Source of the DNA: CAVORB01 sp963736235
GTDB taxonomy: Bacteria > Pseudomonadota > Gammaproteobacteria > Chromatiales > Chromatiaceae
Length of the DNA stretch: 64,000 nt
Assembly (NCBI GenBank): GCA_963736235.1
Contig: CAVTOR010000031.1
Span: 1-64,000, forward strand
Direction: 5' to 3'
The notes beneath the pieces were generated by a model that saw nothing but the letters and a program-made list of their open reading frames with translations, searched no databases and had not been told where the DNA came from. Position 1 is the first letter of the stretch; every line of letters starts with the position of its first letter. Of the stretch, positions 54,965-64,000 are shown in pieces. Both the position numbers and the translations under genes were made by a program.

Positions 54965-56960
54965 TCAAGGCAACCGGCCGTTGCGGCGCAGGTGCTGGAG
55001 AAGGAAACGCTGGCGCAACAGCCCGCCGGGGTCGTCCGGCACCCGCCGCAGCATGTGCTCCATGGCCTGCTGGTCCTCTCCCGCGCCGGTCTCTTCCACC
55101 GCCCCTGCCGGAGCGCGGGAACCGTCCGGTGGCGGACCCCCGAGAAGATCGTTCAGCCCCGGCTCGTCCCCGGCCGAGGGCTGCGCGCCCGGCTCTCCGG
55201 CAGGGTCGTCAAAGCCCTGACCCGTCGCCGGCGTGTCATCGCGCTGGCGCGGTTGGACGTCGGGTTGCTCCGCGGCGCCCTGCGCCTGGGACTCCCGCTC
55301 TTGGTTGCCGGTTTCCGCGTGCTCACCAGGTGACGACTGGCCGTTCGGATCGCTCGTGGGATTCCTGATCGCCGCTGTTGCCCCCCTGCCCGGACGCGTC
55401 TTGGTCTTGCGGCGTGGCGTTTGCCTGACCGCCCCCCTGATCCGGACTCTGCTGCCCGCCCGCGTCGGCGTCCGTCTTATCCTGATCCTGTGCCTGATCC
55501 TGATCCTGATCTTGACCTTCGCCTTGCTCGCCCTGCGACTCCTCGGGATCATCCGCGGACTGTTGCGGCGGCTGATCCTGCGTCTCCTCCTGCTGCGCGA
55601 GAAGCCGGCGCAGGAGATCCAGATTGTGGCGGGCGTCCTCATGTGCCGGATCCGTCGCCAGAGCCCGCTCGTACTCGGCGATGGCATCCTCGAGCTTGCC
55701 CAGGCGGGCGAGCGCGTTGCCCCGGTTGTAGTCCACCTCGGCACCGCTCATGGCCTCCAGCGACTGCAGCGCGGATGCATAATCCTCCGCCTCGTACTGC
55801 GCCGCCGCGCGCCAGTCCGGGCGCTCGAAGCGCTCGGCCGCACGGCCAGGCTCGCCGGCGGCAAGCTCGCGCGCGGCCTGCTGGTCTGGCCGCAGCCATA
55901 GGTCCTGCCATTCGAGGGCCAGGGCCTCGGGCGGGGGCGCGATCAGCACCATCAGCAACAGCGGGCTCAGCCAGCCGCGCCGGAACGCGACGGCGGCGAG
56001 CGGGAGCAGGACCAGCAGCAACCAGGGGCCTTCCTCGCGCCACTGATCGGCCGACACCTCCTGCACGGCAGAGCTCGCTGCCGAAGCGCCGATCTCGTCC
56101 GGGATCAACGCGACGGTGTCGTCCTCCGCGCTGCTGGCCGTGACGTAGCGGCCACCGCCGGCGGTCGCCAGGGACGCGAGCTGGGCGCGCTCGAGACGAG
56201 GCATCAGGATCGCCCCCTGGTCGTCCTTGTAGAAGCCACCGTCGTCGAGCGGTATCGGCGCCCCCTGCTCGGTGCCCACACCCAGCACTGAAACGCGAAA
56301 GCCTTCCTCACGCAACCGACGGGCCGTCTCAAAGGCCGCGTCCGGCTGATCCAGGCCGGTGGTGACGACAATGATGTCACCCCCGCTCGCCGCCCCCTGT
56401 CGCAGGAGCTGTCCCGCCTGCTCCAGGGCCAGGTCCTCGCGGCGCTCGCCCTGCACCGGCAGCAGATCGCTCTCGAGATCCGGAACCTGAGCCGCGATCG
56501 TCTCCGCATCGGCGGTCAGGGGCGAGACCACGAAGGGCTCGGCGCCGTAGGCGAGAAGCGCCGTCTGTCCCTCCCCGGAACGCCGCAGCAGGTCCAGGAC
56601 CTCGAATCGCGCTTGGGCCAGGCGCGACGGGGCTAGATCCGTGGCCTTCATGGCCGGGGAGATGTCGAGCACGATCACCCGATGCGTCTCTGCCTGGTAG
56701 ACCGGTTGCGGCAAGCGCTGCCATACCGGACCGGCCAGGGCGATCACCCCGAGCACCCAACCCGCGGCGAGCAGCGCCAGCGGCAGGCGGCGCAAGCGCC
56801 CACCGTCGCCTTCCAGCAGGTGAGTCAGCAGGTGGGCGTCCACCAGGCCCCGCCAGGCATCCCCCCCTTCGCCGGCACGAGCCAGCCGCCAGAGCACCAA
56901 GGCCAACGGGACCAGGGCCAGCAGCCAGAGCGGCCTGAGCAACTGGATCTCAGGAGGCAT
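54965..56960 (-). CDS. BatB-BatC fusion: VWA protein with TPR tail (one frameshift)
   Basis: About 665 residues. Two membrane helices flank a VWA domain (60-300). A further TM region precedes one to two TPR motifs (YNRGNALARLGKLEDAIAEY) and a long Gln/Asp/Gly-rich low-complexity tail, with a GATCAG-type repeat near 55480-55512 coding for QD pairs. After a shift near 55335 the C-terminus reads QAMEHMLRRVPDDPGGLLRQ, the standard BatC end. The VWA metal site reads DISPAM, so the second Ser of DxSxS is Ala here, unlike BatA upstream. It overlaps batA by 11 bp. Confidence 0.82.
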
Positions 56961-57993
56961 GCTGCCCTCCCCCGTCCGCGCCCTGCGACGCCCGAGGTCC
57001 GCGTGCAGACACAGCGGCGCCGATCGACAATCCGCTCACCGCCACCCATGCGCTCAACAGCAGCGACGCCGCGGCTGGCCATACGAACAGCGACTGCATC
57101 GGGCGGTAGGTGCGGCTGTCGCGCACGCTGGGCTCGAGACGATCGAGCTCCGCGTAGACGGCCTCGAGCTGATCGGTATCGGTCGCCTCGAAAAACCTTC
57201 CTCCCGTCTCCTCGGCCACGGCGCGCAAGGTCTCCGGATCGAGGTCCCCGGGCCGCTGCATCAGGGTCCCGAAGGGGGTGCGCACGCCGACTGGACCGCC
57301 GCCGATGCCGATGGTGTAGATGCGCACGGCTGCCTGCGCCGCGAGCCGGGCTGAGTCCTGCGGGGAAAGGCTGCCCGCGGTGCTGGCTCCGTCCGTGAGC
57401 AGGATCAGCACCCGGTTGTCCTCCGGCTGCTCGCGCAGACGCTTGACCGCCAGGGCGATGGCATCCCCGATGGCCGTCTCGCGCCCGGCGAGCCCGATCA
57501 CCGCCTCGTTGAGCATCGTCTGCACCGTCGCACGGTCGTAGGTGAGAGGCGTCTGGAGGTAGGCACGACTGCCGAACAGGACCAGCCCCAGCCGGTCGCC
57601 CGCGCGGCGCTCGACGAAGCGCCCGGCAACAGCCTTGACCAGGTCCAGTCGGCTGACTGGCCGGCCGTCGAGCACGTAATCCGGCTGCTCCATGGAGCCC
57701 GAAATATCGACCGCCAACATCAGGTCCCGCCCGGACACAGGCAGGTTCACCGGCTCTCCGAGCCACTGCGGGCGCGCCGCGGCGAGCACCAGCAGCACCC
57801 AGGCAATCCCGGCCAGCAGGCGGCCGGTGCGCCCCGGACCGGAGGTCGCGCCCCTCTCCAGACGGTAGAGTGGATGCAGTACCGGAAGCCGGAGCGCCCG
57901 TGCGACCGTGGGCCTCCACGGCGGCAGCAGAAACCGCACGAGCAACGGCAGCGGCAACGCCGCGAGCACCCAGGGCCACGCCAGGTCGATCAT
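56950..57993 (-). CDS. batA: BatA: VWA-domain membrane protein
   Basis: 347 residues. The start at 57993 (overlapping the DUF4381 stop) gives MIDLAWPWVLAALPLPLLVR. Two N-terminal helices flank the PWRPTVARALRLP segment. The VWA domain has an intact MIDAS (DISGSMEQPD, the Thr loop and TDGAS), and a C-terminal helix (FVWPAAASLLLSAWVAVSGL) closes it. It is an inner-membrane protein with the VWA domain exposed, partner of BatB and of the MoxR ATPase. Confidence 0.88.
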   Translation of the reverse strand: MIDLAWPWVLAALPLPLLVRFLLPPWRPTVARALRLPVLHPLYRLERGATSGPGRTGRLLAGIAWVLLVLAAARPQWLGEPVNLPVSGRDLMLAVDISGSMEQPDYVLDGRPVSRLDLVKAVAGRFVERRAGDRLGLVLFGSRAYLQTPLTYDRATVQTMLNEAVIGLAGRETAIGDAIALAVKRLREQPEDNRVLILLTDGASTAGSLSPQDSARLAAQAAVRIYTIGIGGGPVGVRTPFGTLMQRPGDLDPETLRAVAEETGGRFFEATDTDQLEAVYAELDRLEPSVRDSRTYRPMQSLFVWPAAASLLLSAWVAVSGLSIGAAVSARGPRASQGADGGGQHAS

Positions 57994-58487
57994 GCGCGTC
58001 CCCCCGCGTTCAACGCGATCCATTCCCGGACGAGCGCGACCAGCTCCTCCGCCGGGATCGCATCCACCGGCCGGTAGGGGGCCTCGACCAGTATCCGCCC
58101 GGGACCGTCCCGGAAGCGCCCATCCCCGCCGTGCGTGTCGAGGAACGCCAGCCAGTCGGCGCCGGCGAGCCCCGCTATCTGCCGCCGGGGAAAACGCGCC
58201 AGGGCGAAGCGGCGCAGCAGCCGCGAGATCCCTCGCCCGAAAGCCCCGGCATCGCGGTCCGTTTCGAACGCCGCCTGAAGGTCCCGAAGCTCACGCTGCG
58301 CGGCGCGCGCGGCGGCGCGGGCACGATAACGCACAAGGAGCCATCGGATCAGGATCGCCGTGAGGAGGATTCCCAGCAGCCCGAGCACCCACCAGCCGAC
58401 GGCGGGTGGCCACCAGGAGACCGGCTCCGGGAGATGCCAGCCGCGCAAGTCGGCCAGCGGGTCCTGGGGCAGATTCGGCGGTGTCAT
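57990..58487 (-). CDS. DUF4381 membrane protein
   Basis: 165 residues starting MTPPNLPQDPLADLRGWHLP, followed by EPVSWWPPAVGWWVLGLLGI, the DUF4381 signature (DxLRDIHxPxxxxxWPxAxGWW). One membrane helix precedes a cytoplasmic helical domain (FGRGISRLLRRFALARFPRR, GLAGADWLAFLDTHGG). It always accompanies MoxR-Bat operons. The start overlaps the DUF58 stop by 4 bp and the stop overlaps batA by 4 bp, so translation is coupled. Confidence 0.87.
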   Translation of the reverse strand: MTPPNLPQDPLADLRGWHLPEPVSWWPPAVGWWVLGLLGILLTAILIRWLLVRYRARAAARAAQRELRDLQAAFETDRDAGAFGRGISRLLRRFALARFPRRQIAGLAGADWLAFLDTHGGDGRFRDGPGRILVEAPYRPVDAIPAEELVALVREWIALNAGGRA

Positions 58488-59428
58488 CTGCCGTTCCGAC
58501 CGTTGGCGCGCGGGCGCAGGCCGCGCGCGAGGGTCGCTCCGACGGGCTCGTCGGTCCGCAGGCCCAGCATGTGAGCCCTGTGCATCCGCGCCAGGTCTTG
58601 AAGCTGCTCGGTGTGCTCCGCGAAACGCCTCTGCCAACCCATGCGCAGGGCGGTGCCAGTGGTGTCGAGCAGGCCCTGGCGGCGGCCATCCGTGACCGGA
58701 TAGCGTCCGGGCGGGGGGGCGATCTCCTCCAGCGGATCCCGCACCTGAACCAGAACCAGCTCATTCCCGGCGCCCAGCTGGGCGAGCCAGGCCGCATTGC
58801 CCGAGTCGACGCCGACGAAGTCGCTCACCAGGAATACCAGGCTTCCGGGACGCACGAGCCGCACGAGCCGCGCCGCCGCCTGCGCCACCCCCTGGTGACC
58901 TTCGCGGCCTCCGTCCACCGGCCTCTGCGCAAGGGCGCGCAGAAAGGGCAAAAGTCCCCGGGTGCGGGCGGCGGGGCGCTGCTCGAAATGGCGCGTCTCG
59001 TCGAATACCAGGCCGCCGACGCGATCGCTCCGGTCGGCCGCCGCCCAGCCCAGGAGCGCGGCGGCACGTGCCGCTACCACCGACTTGAATGCCACCCGGG
59101 TGCCGAAGCGCATGGAGGGTCCGAGGTCCACCAGCAGCCAAACGGGGCGCTCCCTTTCCTCGCGGAAAAGCTTGACGTGGGGGGCTCCGGCACGTGCGGT
59201 GACCCGCCAGTCCATGTTGCGGACGTCGTCTCCCGCCTGATAGACCCGCGACTCGTCAAACTCCATCCCGCGTCCACGGAAGCGCGACAGATGTCCGCCG
59301 CTGCGGGTGGCCAGTACCTTCCCACGCGGGGCGATATCGAGCCGCCGCGCCTCCTCGCGCAGGGCGATGAGCGAGGCCAGGGCGACCGAGACGCCATCGT
59401 CAACGGCTGGGCGAAGGGCAGTGGTCAT
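58484..59428 (-). CDS. DUF58 domain protein
   Basis: 314 residues with the DUF58 hallmark GRGMEFDESRVYQAGDDVRN followed by DWRVTARAG and LFREERERPVWLLVDLGPSM. The latter is the start of a degenerate VWA-like domain. It is a soluble partner of MoxR in the aerotolerance operon. Intact, with tight spacing (41 bp) to moxR and coupling to the DUF4381 gene. Confidence 0.9.
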   Translation of the reverse strand: MTTALRPAVDDGVSVALASLIALREEARRLDIAPRGKVLATRSGGHLSRFRGRGMEFDESRVYQAGDDVRNMDWRVTARAGAPHVKLFREERERPVWLLVDLGPSMRFGTRVAFKSVVAARAAALLGWAAADRSDRVGGLVFDETRHFEQRPAARTRGLLPFLRALAQRPVDGGREGHQGVAQAAARLVRLVRPGSLVFLVSDFVGVDSGNAAWLAQLGAGNELVLVQVRDPLEEIAPPPGRYPVTDGRRQGLLDTTGTALRMGWQRRFAEHTEQLQDLARMHRAHMLGLRTDEPVGATLARGLRPRANGRNGR

Positions 59429-59469
59429 GGGGGCGTTCGGAATCCGCTACTCATGCCTTACATCCAGCC

Positions 59470-60492
59470 CTATGGAACCGGCACCAGACTGAGAAGCTCC
59501 GCGATGTACTGGTCGGCAGAACGGCCCTCGGCCTCCGCCTCGTAGGACAACAGAACCCGGTGGCGCAGGGCGTCGGGCGCGATCTCCTGTACATCCTCAG
59601 GCGAAACATAGTCCCGGCCCGCGAGCCAGGCCCTGGCGCGGGCGCATCGGTCCAGCGCCAGGGTGGCGCGCGGGCTGGCGCCAAAGCGCAGCCAACCCGC
59701 AAGCGAATCCCCATACGGCACCGGATCGCGCGTGGCCATCACCAGGTGAACCAGGTAGTCCTCGACGTCCGGCGACATGAACAGATCCAGGATCGCGCGG
59801 CGGGCCGCCAACACCGTTCGCTGGCTTACCCGATGCCCGCCCCCGTCCGATTGCGTCGCCCGCGCCTCGTCCCGGTTGAGGACCAGTATCGCCTTCTCGG
59901 TGGCGAGGTCCGGGTAATCCACACGCACGTGCATCAGGAAGCGGTCGAGCTGGGCCTCGGGCAACGGGTACGTGCCCTCCTGCTCGATCGGGTTCTGAGT
60001 CGCCATCACGAGGAACAGCTCCGGCAGCCGATAGGTCTCACGGCCAACGGTGACCTGCCGCTCGCCCATGGCCTCCAGCAGGGCGGACTGCACCTTGGCC
60101 GGGGCGCGGTTGACCTCGTCTGCCAACAGCAGGTTGTGGAAAACCGGTCCCTTGTCGAAGCGGAAGCTGCCGTCCTGGGGGCGGTAGATCTCGGTCCCAG
60201 TGAGGTCGGCAGGGAGCAGATCGGGCGTAAACTGGATGCGGTGGAAGTCCCCCTCGATCCCTGAGGCCAGGGCCTTTACCGCCTTGGTCTTGGCAAGGCC
60301 CGGGGCTCCTTCGACCAGCAGGTGTCCATCCGCCAGGAGGGCGATCAGCAGGCGCTCCACCAGCCCGCCCTGGCCCAGGATCTGCCTTTCCACGTGTCGG
60401 CGCAGACCCATAAGCTCCGCGCGCAACGGGTCGAGATTCTCGGTCCCGGCGAGGGGTGCGACCGTCTGCGCCTGGTTCTCCGTATTAGCCAT
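59470..60492 (-). CDS. MoxR-family AAA+ ATPase
   Basis: 340 residues. Walker A is GAPGLAKTK, Walker B LLLADEVNRAP, and the sensor segment MATQNPIEQEGTYPLPEAQL with the arginine-finger region DRFLM. The C-terminal lid (GASPRATLALDRCARARAWL, DYVSPEDVQEIA) is typical of the MoxR proper (MRP) subgroup, which pairs with DUF58 and VWA genes. It is a chaperone-like ATPase for the Bat proteins. The start at 60492 is chosen to exclude an upstream Arg/Leu-rich open frame; it is the first gene of the operon. Confidence 0.9.
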   Translation of the reverse strand: MANTENQAQTVAPLAGTENLDPLRAELMGLRRHVERQILGQGGLVERLLIALLADGHLLVEGAPGLAKTKAVKALASGIEGDFHRIQFTPDLLPADLTGTEIYRPQDGSFRFDKGPVFHNLLLADEVNRAPAKVQSALLEAMGERQVTVGRETYRLPELFLVMATQNPIEQEGTYPLPEAQLDRFLMHVRVDYPDLATEKAILVLNRDEARATQSDGGGHRVSQRTVLAARRAILDLFMSPDVEDYLVHLVMATRDPVPYGDSLAGWLRFGASPRATLALDRCARARAWLAGRDYVSPEDVQEIAPDALRHRVLLSYEAEAEGRSADQYIAELLSLVPVP

Positions 60493-60901
60493 ATGTCTCT
60501 CTCGGTTTGAGCAGCCTTCTATTTTGCCCGAAAGGCATCCCAACGCGCTTCCCCTGATCCGGAGCAGCGGCAACCGGCCTCGCCGAACGACGAGACGGGC
60601 AAGATGCAGCCGGCCGCGCAATTTCCAGTCATTCCGTGCGGGAAGACAGGCCAATCATCCCCGGGGTTCCCAAGCACGCATTACGGAAGGTTAAGGAAAA
60701 AGCCGGTCGACGCAGATCTGCACGATGGAAGCACACACGCGGTAGCAGATTCGGCGCGAGTTCAGCGAGAATGCAGGAGCGGCATCGCCCTGGCCCCGCC
60801 AGACCGCCGATGCGAAAGCCTGGCGAGCGAAAGGCCCATCGCCACCAGGCGCGGTATGTCGCGGCCGATGCAGGGGCCTCTCTGCCGGAGCTTGACTTTA
60901 C
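60493..60901. other. Divergent intergenic region
   Basis: 409 bp between moxR (minus) and the next plus-strand gene. It should contain both promoters, but I cannot define boxes with confidence. Open frames here are short and basic without family features. Confidence 0.4.
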
Positions 60902-61426
60902 ATGGCTGAAAAGAAATTCCGCCTGCCCACGCTGCCAAGCGTCGGCGAGGCGATCGACCTGTACGGCTTTCTCTGCCCGATCCTGAAGATGCTTCCCTAC
61001 GACGTCTACCTGCGGGTGGAGATCGAGGAAACGCCGGTGATCCTGGAGACGGATAAACACTACTTCGACGACCTGTACAACCTGTCGCCGAAGCATGGCC
61101 CGCGACCGCTTGCTGAGACCGGCGCCGACTACCTGATGTCGCTCACCGGGTCGCGGAGTTACCCCATCGACGCCGGCAGCGGCCAAAAGAGCCGGAAACA
61201 ACTGAGGGACGCGGGGCTGTTGCGCAAGAAGGCCGTCGGCGCCTTCATGTCCCGATACGCGAAAAGCGCCATCCTGGGCAACGCCTTCGACAGCGACGTC
61301 AAATGGGAATCCAGGGGGGACGGTGGCGCGCTCCTGGTGCTGACCAGTAACAGCGAGGGCGACTTCAAGCGCCTGACCAGGCGTTTGACCCAGCAGTTCG
61401 CGACCACGGAATCCGAAGCGGGCTGA
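60902..61426 (+). CDS. Hypothetical protein
   Basis: 174 residues, not recognised. It is basic and mixed alpha/beta (SVGEAIDLYGFLCPILKMLP, RVEIEETPVILETDKHYFDD), with a lysine-rich middle (SGQKSRKQLRDAGLLRKKAV). A GGAG lies eleven bases before the ATG. Without a signal peptide it is probably cytoplasmic. It is convergent with the following gene. Confidence 0.5.
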   Translation: MAEKKFRLPTLPSVGEAIDLYGFLCPILKMLPYDVYLRVEIEETPVILETDKHYFDDLYNLSPKHGPRPLAETGADYLMSLTGSRSYPIDAGSGQKSRKQLRDAGLLRKKAVGAFMSRYAKSAILGNAFDSDVKWESRGDGGALLVLTSNSEGDFKRLTRRLTQQFATTESEAG

Positions 61427-61469
61427 TCGGGGCTTGCTTGCCGCTCCTGTGTTGACGCCGGCGACGCCG

Positions 61470-62447
61470 CTACAGGGGCGCGGCAATCTCCTCCGCCGCC
61501 GCCCGCGGCCGCAGGCCGTAGCTCGGCAGCACACGCGAAATCAGCTTCGGCCGCGGCTCCTGCGCCTCCAGGGCATAAAGCCGATCGGCGAATCGAGCAC
61601 CGATCTCCGTCACCGGCAGGGGCCGGATGACCTCGCCCGGCGAGGAGCCCTGGCAGCGGCCGTGTCTGCGCCCGACATCGCCTGCCACGTCGGTTACGAA
61701 CTCCGCATTCATCCCCTCGACCAGCAGATGCAGGGCAGAGACGCAGGCACCGTAGACGGCCGACGCCCCGAGCCCTCGTTCCGCCAGTCCCTCCAACCAG
61801 GAAAGCCAGAACTCGAAGGCGGCCAGGGACGGAAGGCCGACGCGGCACCGGGCCGCCGTATTCACCACCGCATCCGACAGGGACCACCTGACGCCGTCCA
61901 GCAGTCGGTTCACGCGTCGGTCAACGAGCGATACCAAGGCGCCGAGCACGGCCCCGGGGTTCGCCGGCGTCCCCTGAGCGACCAGCGCGACGATCTCCTT
62001 CGGCAACGCCAGCTCATCGTCAGCCGCCTGGCAACCGAGCAATACCATGTCGGCGGTTGCGCTCGACACGATGGCCGTCTCCCGCTCGAACAACACGAAA
62101 GGTTTGAGCGCAGCCGCATGAAGAAGTCCGTTCTCCACCTCGTGCCTGGTCGACAGGTACATCTCGAAGCGATCCGCGGTGTCGCTCGTCTCCGCCGCCC
62201 AGCGGTAGAGAGGCCGCAATAGAGACAGCAGGGACTCGTCGCCTGAGCGGTCATAGGTGGACAGCCCGCGGCGAAGGAGCCGCAGAAGCTCGTCCGCGGA
62301 CAATGACGTCCACCGCTCGCTGTCGCGCAGCTCCGCTACCACGGATTCGCTCATGGCATGCGAGCCGGCATCGAATGTCCCGCCGTTACGGTACGTCCAC
62401 ATGTCGCCGCCTCCCCAGATGGTCAACCCCTGCCCGGGGTCTCGCAT
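61470..62447 (-). CDS. Hypothetical helical protein
   Basis: 325 residues, not recognised. GAGGG five bases before the ATG supports the start at 62447; an in-frame Met at codon 32 is the alternative. It is mostly alpha-helical with many Leu/Ala and acidic residues (SLSADELLRLLRRGLSTYDR, AVLGALVSLVDRRVNRLLDG). No membrane helices or signal peptide. Confidence 0.5.
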   Translation of the reverse strand: MRDPGQGLTIWGGGDMWTYRNGGTFDAGSHAMSESVVAELRDSERWTSLSADELLRLLRRGLSTYDRSGDESLLSLLRPLYRWAAETSDTADRFEMYLSTRHEVENGLLHAAALKPFVLFERETAIVSSATADMVLLGCQAADDELALPKEIVALVAQGTPANPGAVLGALVSLVDRRVNRLLDGVRWSLSDAVVNTAARCRVGLPSLAAFEFWLSWLEGLAERGLGASAVYGACVSALHLLVEGMNAEFVTDVAGDVGRRHGRCQGSSPGEVIRPLPVTEIGARFADRLYALEAQEPRPKLISRVLPSYGLRPRAAAEEIAAPL

Positions 62448-63144
62448 TGAGCCCTCGGGGATGGCATCCGTAGTCTAGGGATCAGCCTGCGAAGATCTTG
62501 ACTCGGCGCGACAACCTGTTGATCGGCGGCGACAGATTCGGCGGTGACGGTGCGCCTCGGTGTTTCAGCAGTGGTTTCGATTCAGAATGTGACGCGGGTC
62601 AAGTTTCTCACCTCGCACGCGCATTAGATTCGGATTGCAAATCTTCGGAAGCGCCAGCGGCCGGCGACTTCGCCCGACGGAATAACCACTACGCAGCCGC
62701 CACCCGGGACCCATGTCACGTCGCAAGAACCATGATCGCCAACCGCCGTCGCCGTAAACCCGACCTCTTCCGCGCACTGCTCGTGGCCGTCTGGGTCGGC
62801 GTATCGGTTTCCGTTAGCTACCAGATATCGGTCCATCATGTCGGGTCGGCCTCGAACGCCACCATCGCCCAAGCTCGCGACCGCTGATAGGGGCCATCCG
62901 CACCCGACGCCGATCGCCGCCGACCCCCGATCGACGCCTGGCTTCGTCTCCGTTCTCGACAACTTATTGATTCCCGCCTCCTCCGGGCGCTTTGCTAAGC
63001 TTGGCGCATGCACGACATCGTCCCGGGACCCCGGTCGTTTGCTCACCGGCTCGGGCGTGGGCCGGCCTTCTCTGTCAACAGTGCCCACGCAAGGTTTGTG
63101 TGTCGCGGATGTGAAACAATGAGCGGCGCACCTGGCTTCGGGTT
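62448..63144. other. Long intergenic region
   Basis: 697 bp between divergent genes. Apart from the possible small membrane protein at 62732-62887 I see no supported gene, no strong hairpin with T-tract and no clear promoter boxes. Confidence 0.4.
62732..62887 (+). CDS. Possible small membrane protein (51 aa)
   Basis: MIANRRRRKPDLFRALLVAV then WVGVSVSVSYQISV forms a positive-inside single helix, the usual look of small inner-membrane proteins. The Shine-Dalgarno sequence is poor (AAGAA) and no neighbour supports it, so it may be chance. Confidence 0.3.
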   Translation: MIANRRRRKPDLFRALLVAVWVGVSVSVSYQISVHHVGSASNATIAQARDR

Positions 63145-64000
63145 ATGCAGATTTATCGGCTGATCATTCCGCTGCTCGCTTCACTCGCGGGAATCTTTTC
63201 CGGCGGGGTGCGAGCAGAGCAGACAGCGGCGCCCCTCTTCCCCATACCGGAGGCCCTGGCCCCGGCTGTCGCTTTTTGGACTCGCATCTACACCGAGGTC
63301 GACTCCGCGAGCGGCTTCATTCACGACAGTCGCCGCCTGGACGTGGTCTACGCGACCCTGTACCTGAATCCCGCCGCCCCGCCGGACGCACAGGACAGGG
63401 TTATCGAGAAGGCGTTCCGCGACTACCGAGAGGCGCTGATCCTGCTCGCATCCGGACAACGCCACGGCCTGTCTCCGATCGAGCAGCGCGCGCTGCGTGC
63501 GTGGGGAGAAGGGGTTTCCGCCGATGAGTTCACGGCGGCAGCGGAGAATCTGCGTTTTCAGCGCGGGCAGGCAGACCGCTTTCAGCAGGGCCTAACGAGA
63601 TCGAGCCGATGGAAAGCGAAGATCGAGTCGATTCTTGAACGGATCGGGGTGCCGCGCGAGCTCGCGGCACTTCCCCACGTCGAGTCATCCTACAATCCAA
63701 ACGCGGTTTCCAAGGCAGGGGCCGCGGGCCTTTGGCAGTTGATGCCAGCCACGGCGCGCCGCTATTTGCGCGTGGATGAAACAACGGACGAGCGCTTCGA
63801 CATCGTCAAGTCGTCGGAGGCGGCGGCGCATCTCCTGCGCCAGGACTACTCGGTCCTCAAGAGCTGGCCGCTTGCCGTCACCGCGTATAATCACGGGCTT
63901 TCAGGTGTCAGGCGAGCCGTGCGCGAGACCGGCACGTCGGACCTGGGCGACATCGCGGCGCGTTACGAGACCGAGCGTTTCCGTTTCGCCTCGAGAAACT
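63145..64000 (+). CDS. Membrane-bound lytic transglycosylase, MltD-like (partial)
   Basis: At least 285 residues and open at the window end. A signal peptide (YRLIIPLLASLAGIFSGGVR) is followed by a helical region and the GH23 fold: LPHVESSYNPNAVSKAGAAG with the catalytic Glu at residue 180, GLWQLMPATARRYLRVDE and VTAYNHGLSGVRRAV. It cleaves peptidoglycan glycan strands to 1,6-anhydro products. LysM repeats, expected in MltD, would lie beyond the window. The ATG at 63145 is the only start that gives the signal peptide. Confidence 0.85.
   Translation, partial: MQIYRLIIPLLASLAGIFSGGVRAEQTAAPLFPIPEALAPAVAFWTRIYTEVDSASGFIHDSRRLDVVYATLYLNPAAPPDAQDRVIEKAFRDYREALILLASGQRHGLSPIEQRALRAWGEGVSADEFTAAAENLRFQRGQADRFQQGLTRSSRWKAKIESILERIGVPRELAALPHVESSYNPNAVSKAGAAGLWQLMPATARRYLRVDETTDERFDIVKSSEAAAHLLRQDYSVLKSWPLAVTAYNHGLSGVRRAVRETGTSDLGDIAARYETERFRFASRN

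Noticed and set aside
55480..55512. CTGATC-type repeat as a CRISPR or regulatory repeat
   Set aside because: It lies in frame inside batC and codes for the Gln/Asp-rich tail.

Overview
The window looks like the chromosome of a GC-rich, halotolerant or halophilic gammaproteobacterium. Ectothiorhodospiraceae/Chromatiales-like is an inference from gene content; there is no rRNA gene to test it. Supporting signs are a large glycine betaine/choline uptake cluster, a classic pstSCAB-phoU operon, a Na+/glutamate symporter, a complete MoxR-Bat (aerotolerance) operon and a 12-haem periplasmic cytochrome preceded by a perfect FNR-type site. I see no tRNA, rRNA or CRISPR array.

Layout. 1-1.6 kb is a scrap-yard of mobile DNA: a RAYT-family transposase remnant, an IS91-type integrase fragment, a tiny gene with its own terminator, and a hypothetical gene with a near-consensus promoter. 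1.6-4.1 kb holds an exported thioredoxin-fold protein, whose 5' end was duplicated in tandem together with RAYT-associated DNA, and an AT-richer methyltransferase. 4.2-5.7 kb is a broken selO. 6.0-12 kb has an orphan acidic protein with an internal repeat, an exported Hsp20-like protein, a SnoaL-like protein, mtaB, a Mut7-C RNase protein and xthA. 12-13 kb has a MITE-like inverted-repeat element next to a deleted pyruvate kinase gene. 13-20.7 kb is an osmolyte block (proVWX, outer-membrane porin, BCCT transporter, MFS transporter), all on the minus strand. 21.4-27.2 kb is pstSCAB-phoU with a Pho-box-like array and a leader hairpin that covers the pstS Shine-Dalgarno sequence. 28-35.5 kb has SulP, an L,D-transpeptidase, GltS, a sterol-desaturase-family enzyme, a TPR protein and small envelope proteins. 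35.6-38.3 kb has the 12-haem cytochrome and its regulatory region, bounded by IS3 and RND remnants. 39-42.5 kb has a DUF2868/DUF3482 membrane GTPase pair. 42.6-47.3 kb is an RND efflux pump. 48-52 kb is a sigma-54 two-component system. 53-60.5 kb is moxR-DUF58-DUF4381-batA-batB/C-batD. The last gene is a lytic transglycosylase cut by the window end.

How the genes fit together. Four uptake or stress systems dominate: compatible-solute import through the outer and inner membranes, high-affinity phosphate import with its regulator, anaerobic electron transfer by the cytochrome (probably FNR/Anr-controlled), and envelope maintenance (Bat, L,D-transpeptidase, MltD-like, RND).

Caution. About fifteen conserved genes, including xthA and all of pstSCAB, are split by single-base indels although their protein continues in another frame with intact motifs. 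Sequencing or assembly error is the simplest explanation for most of these. pyk (real deletions) and probably selO (five or more shifts) look genuinely degraded.
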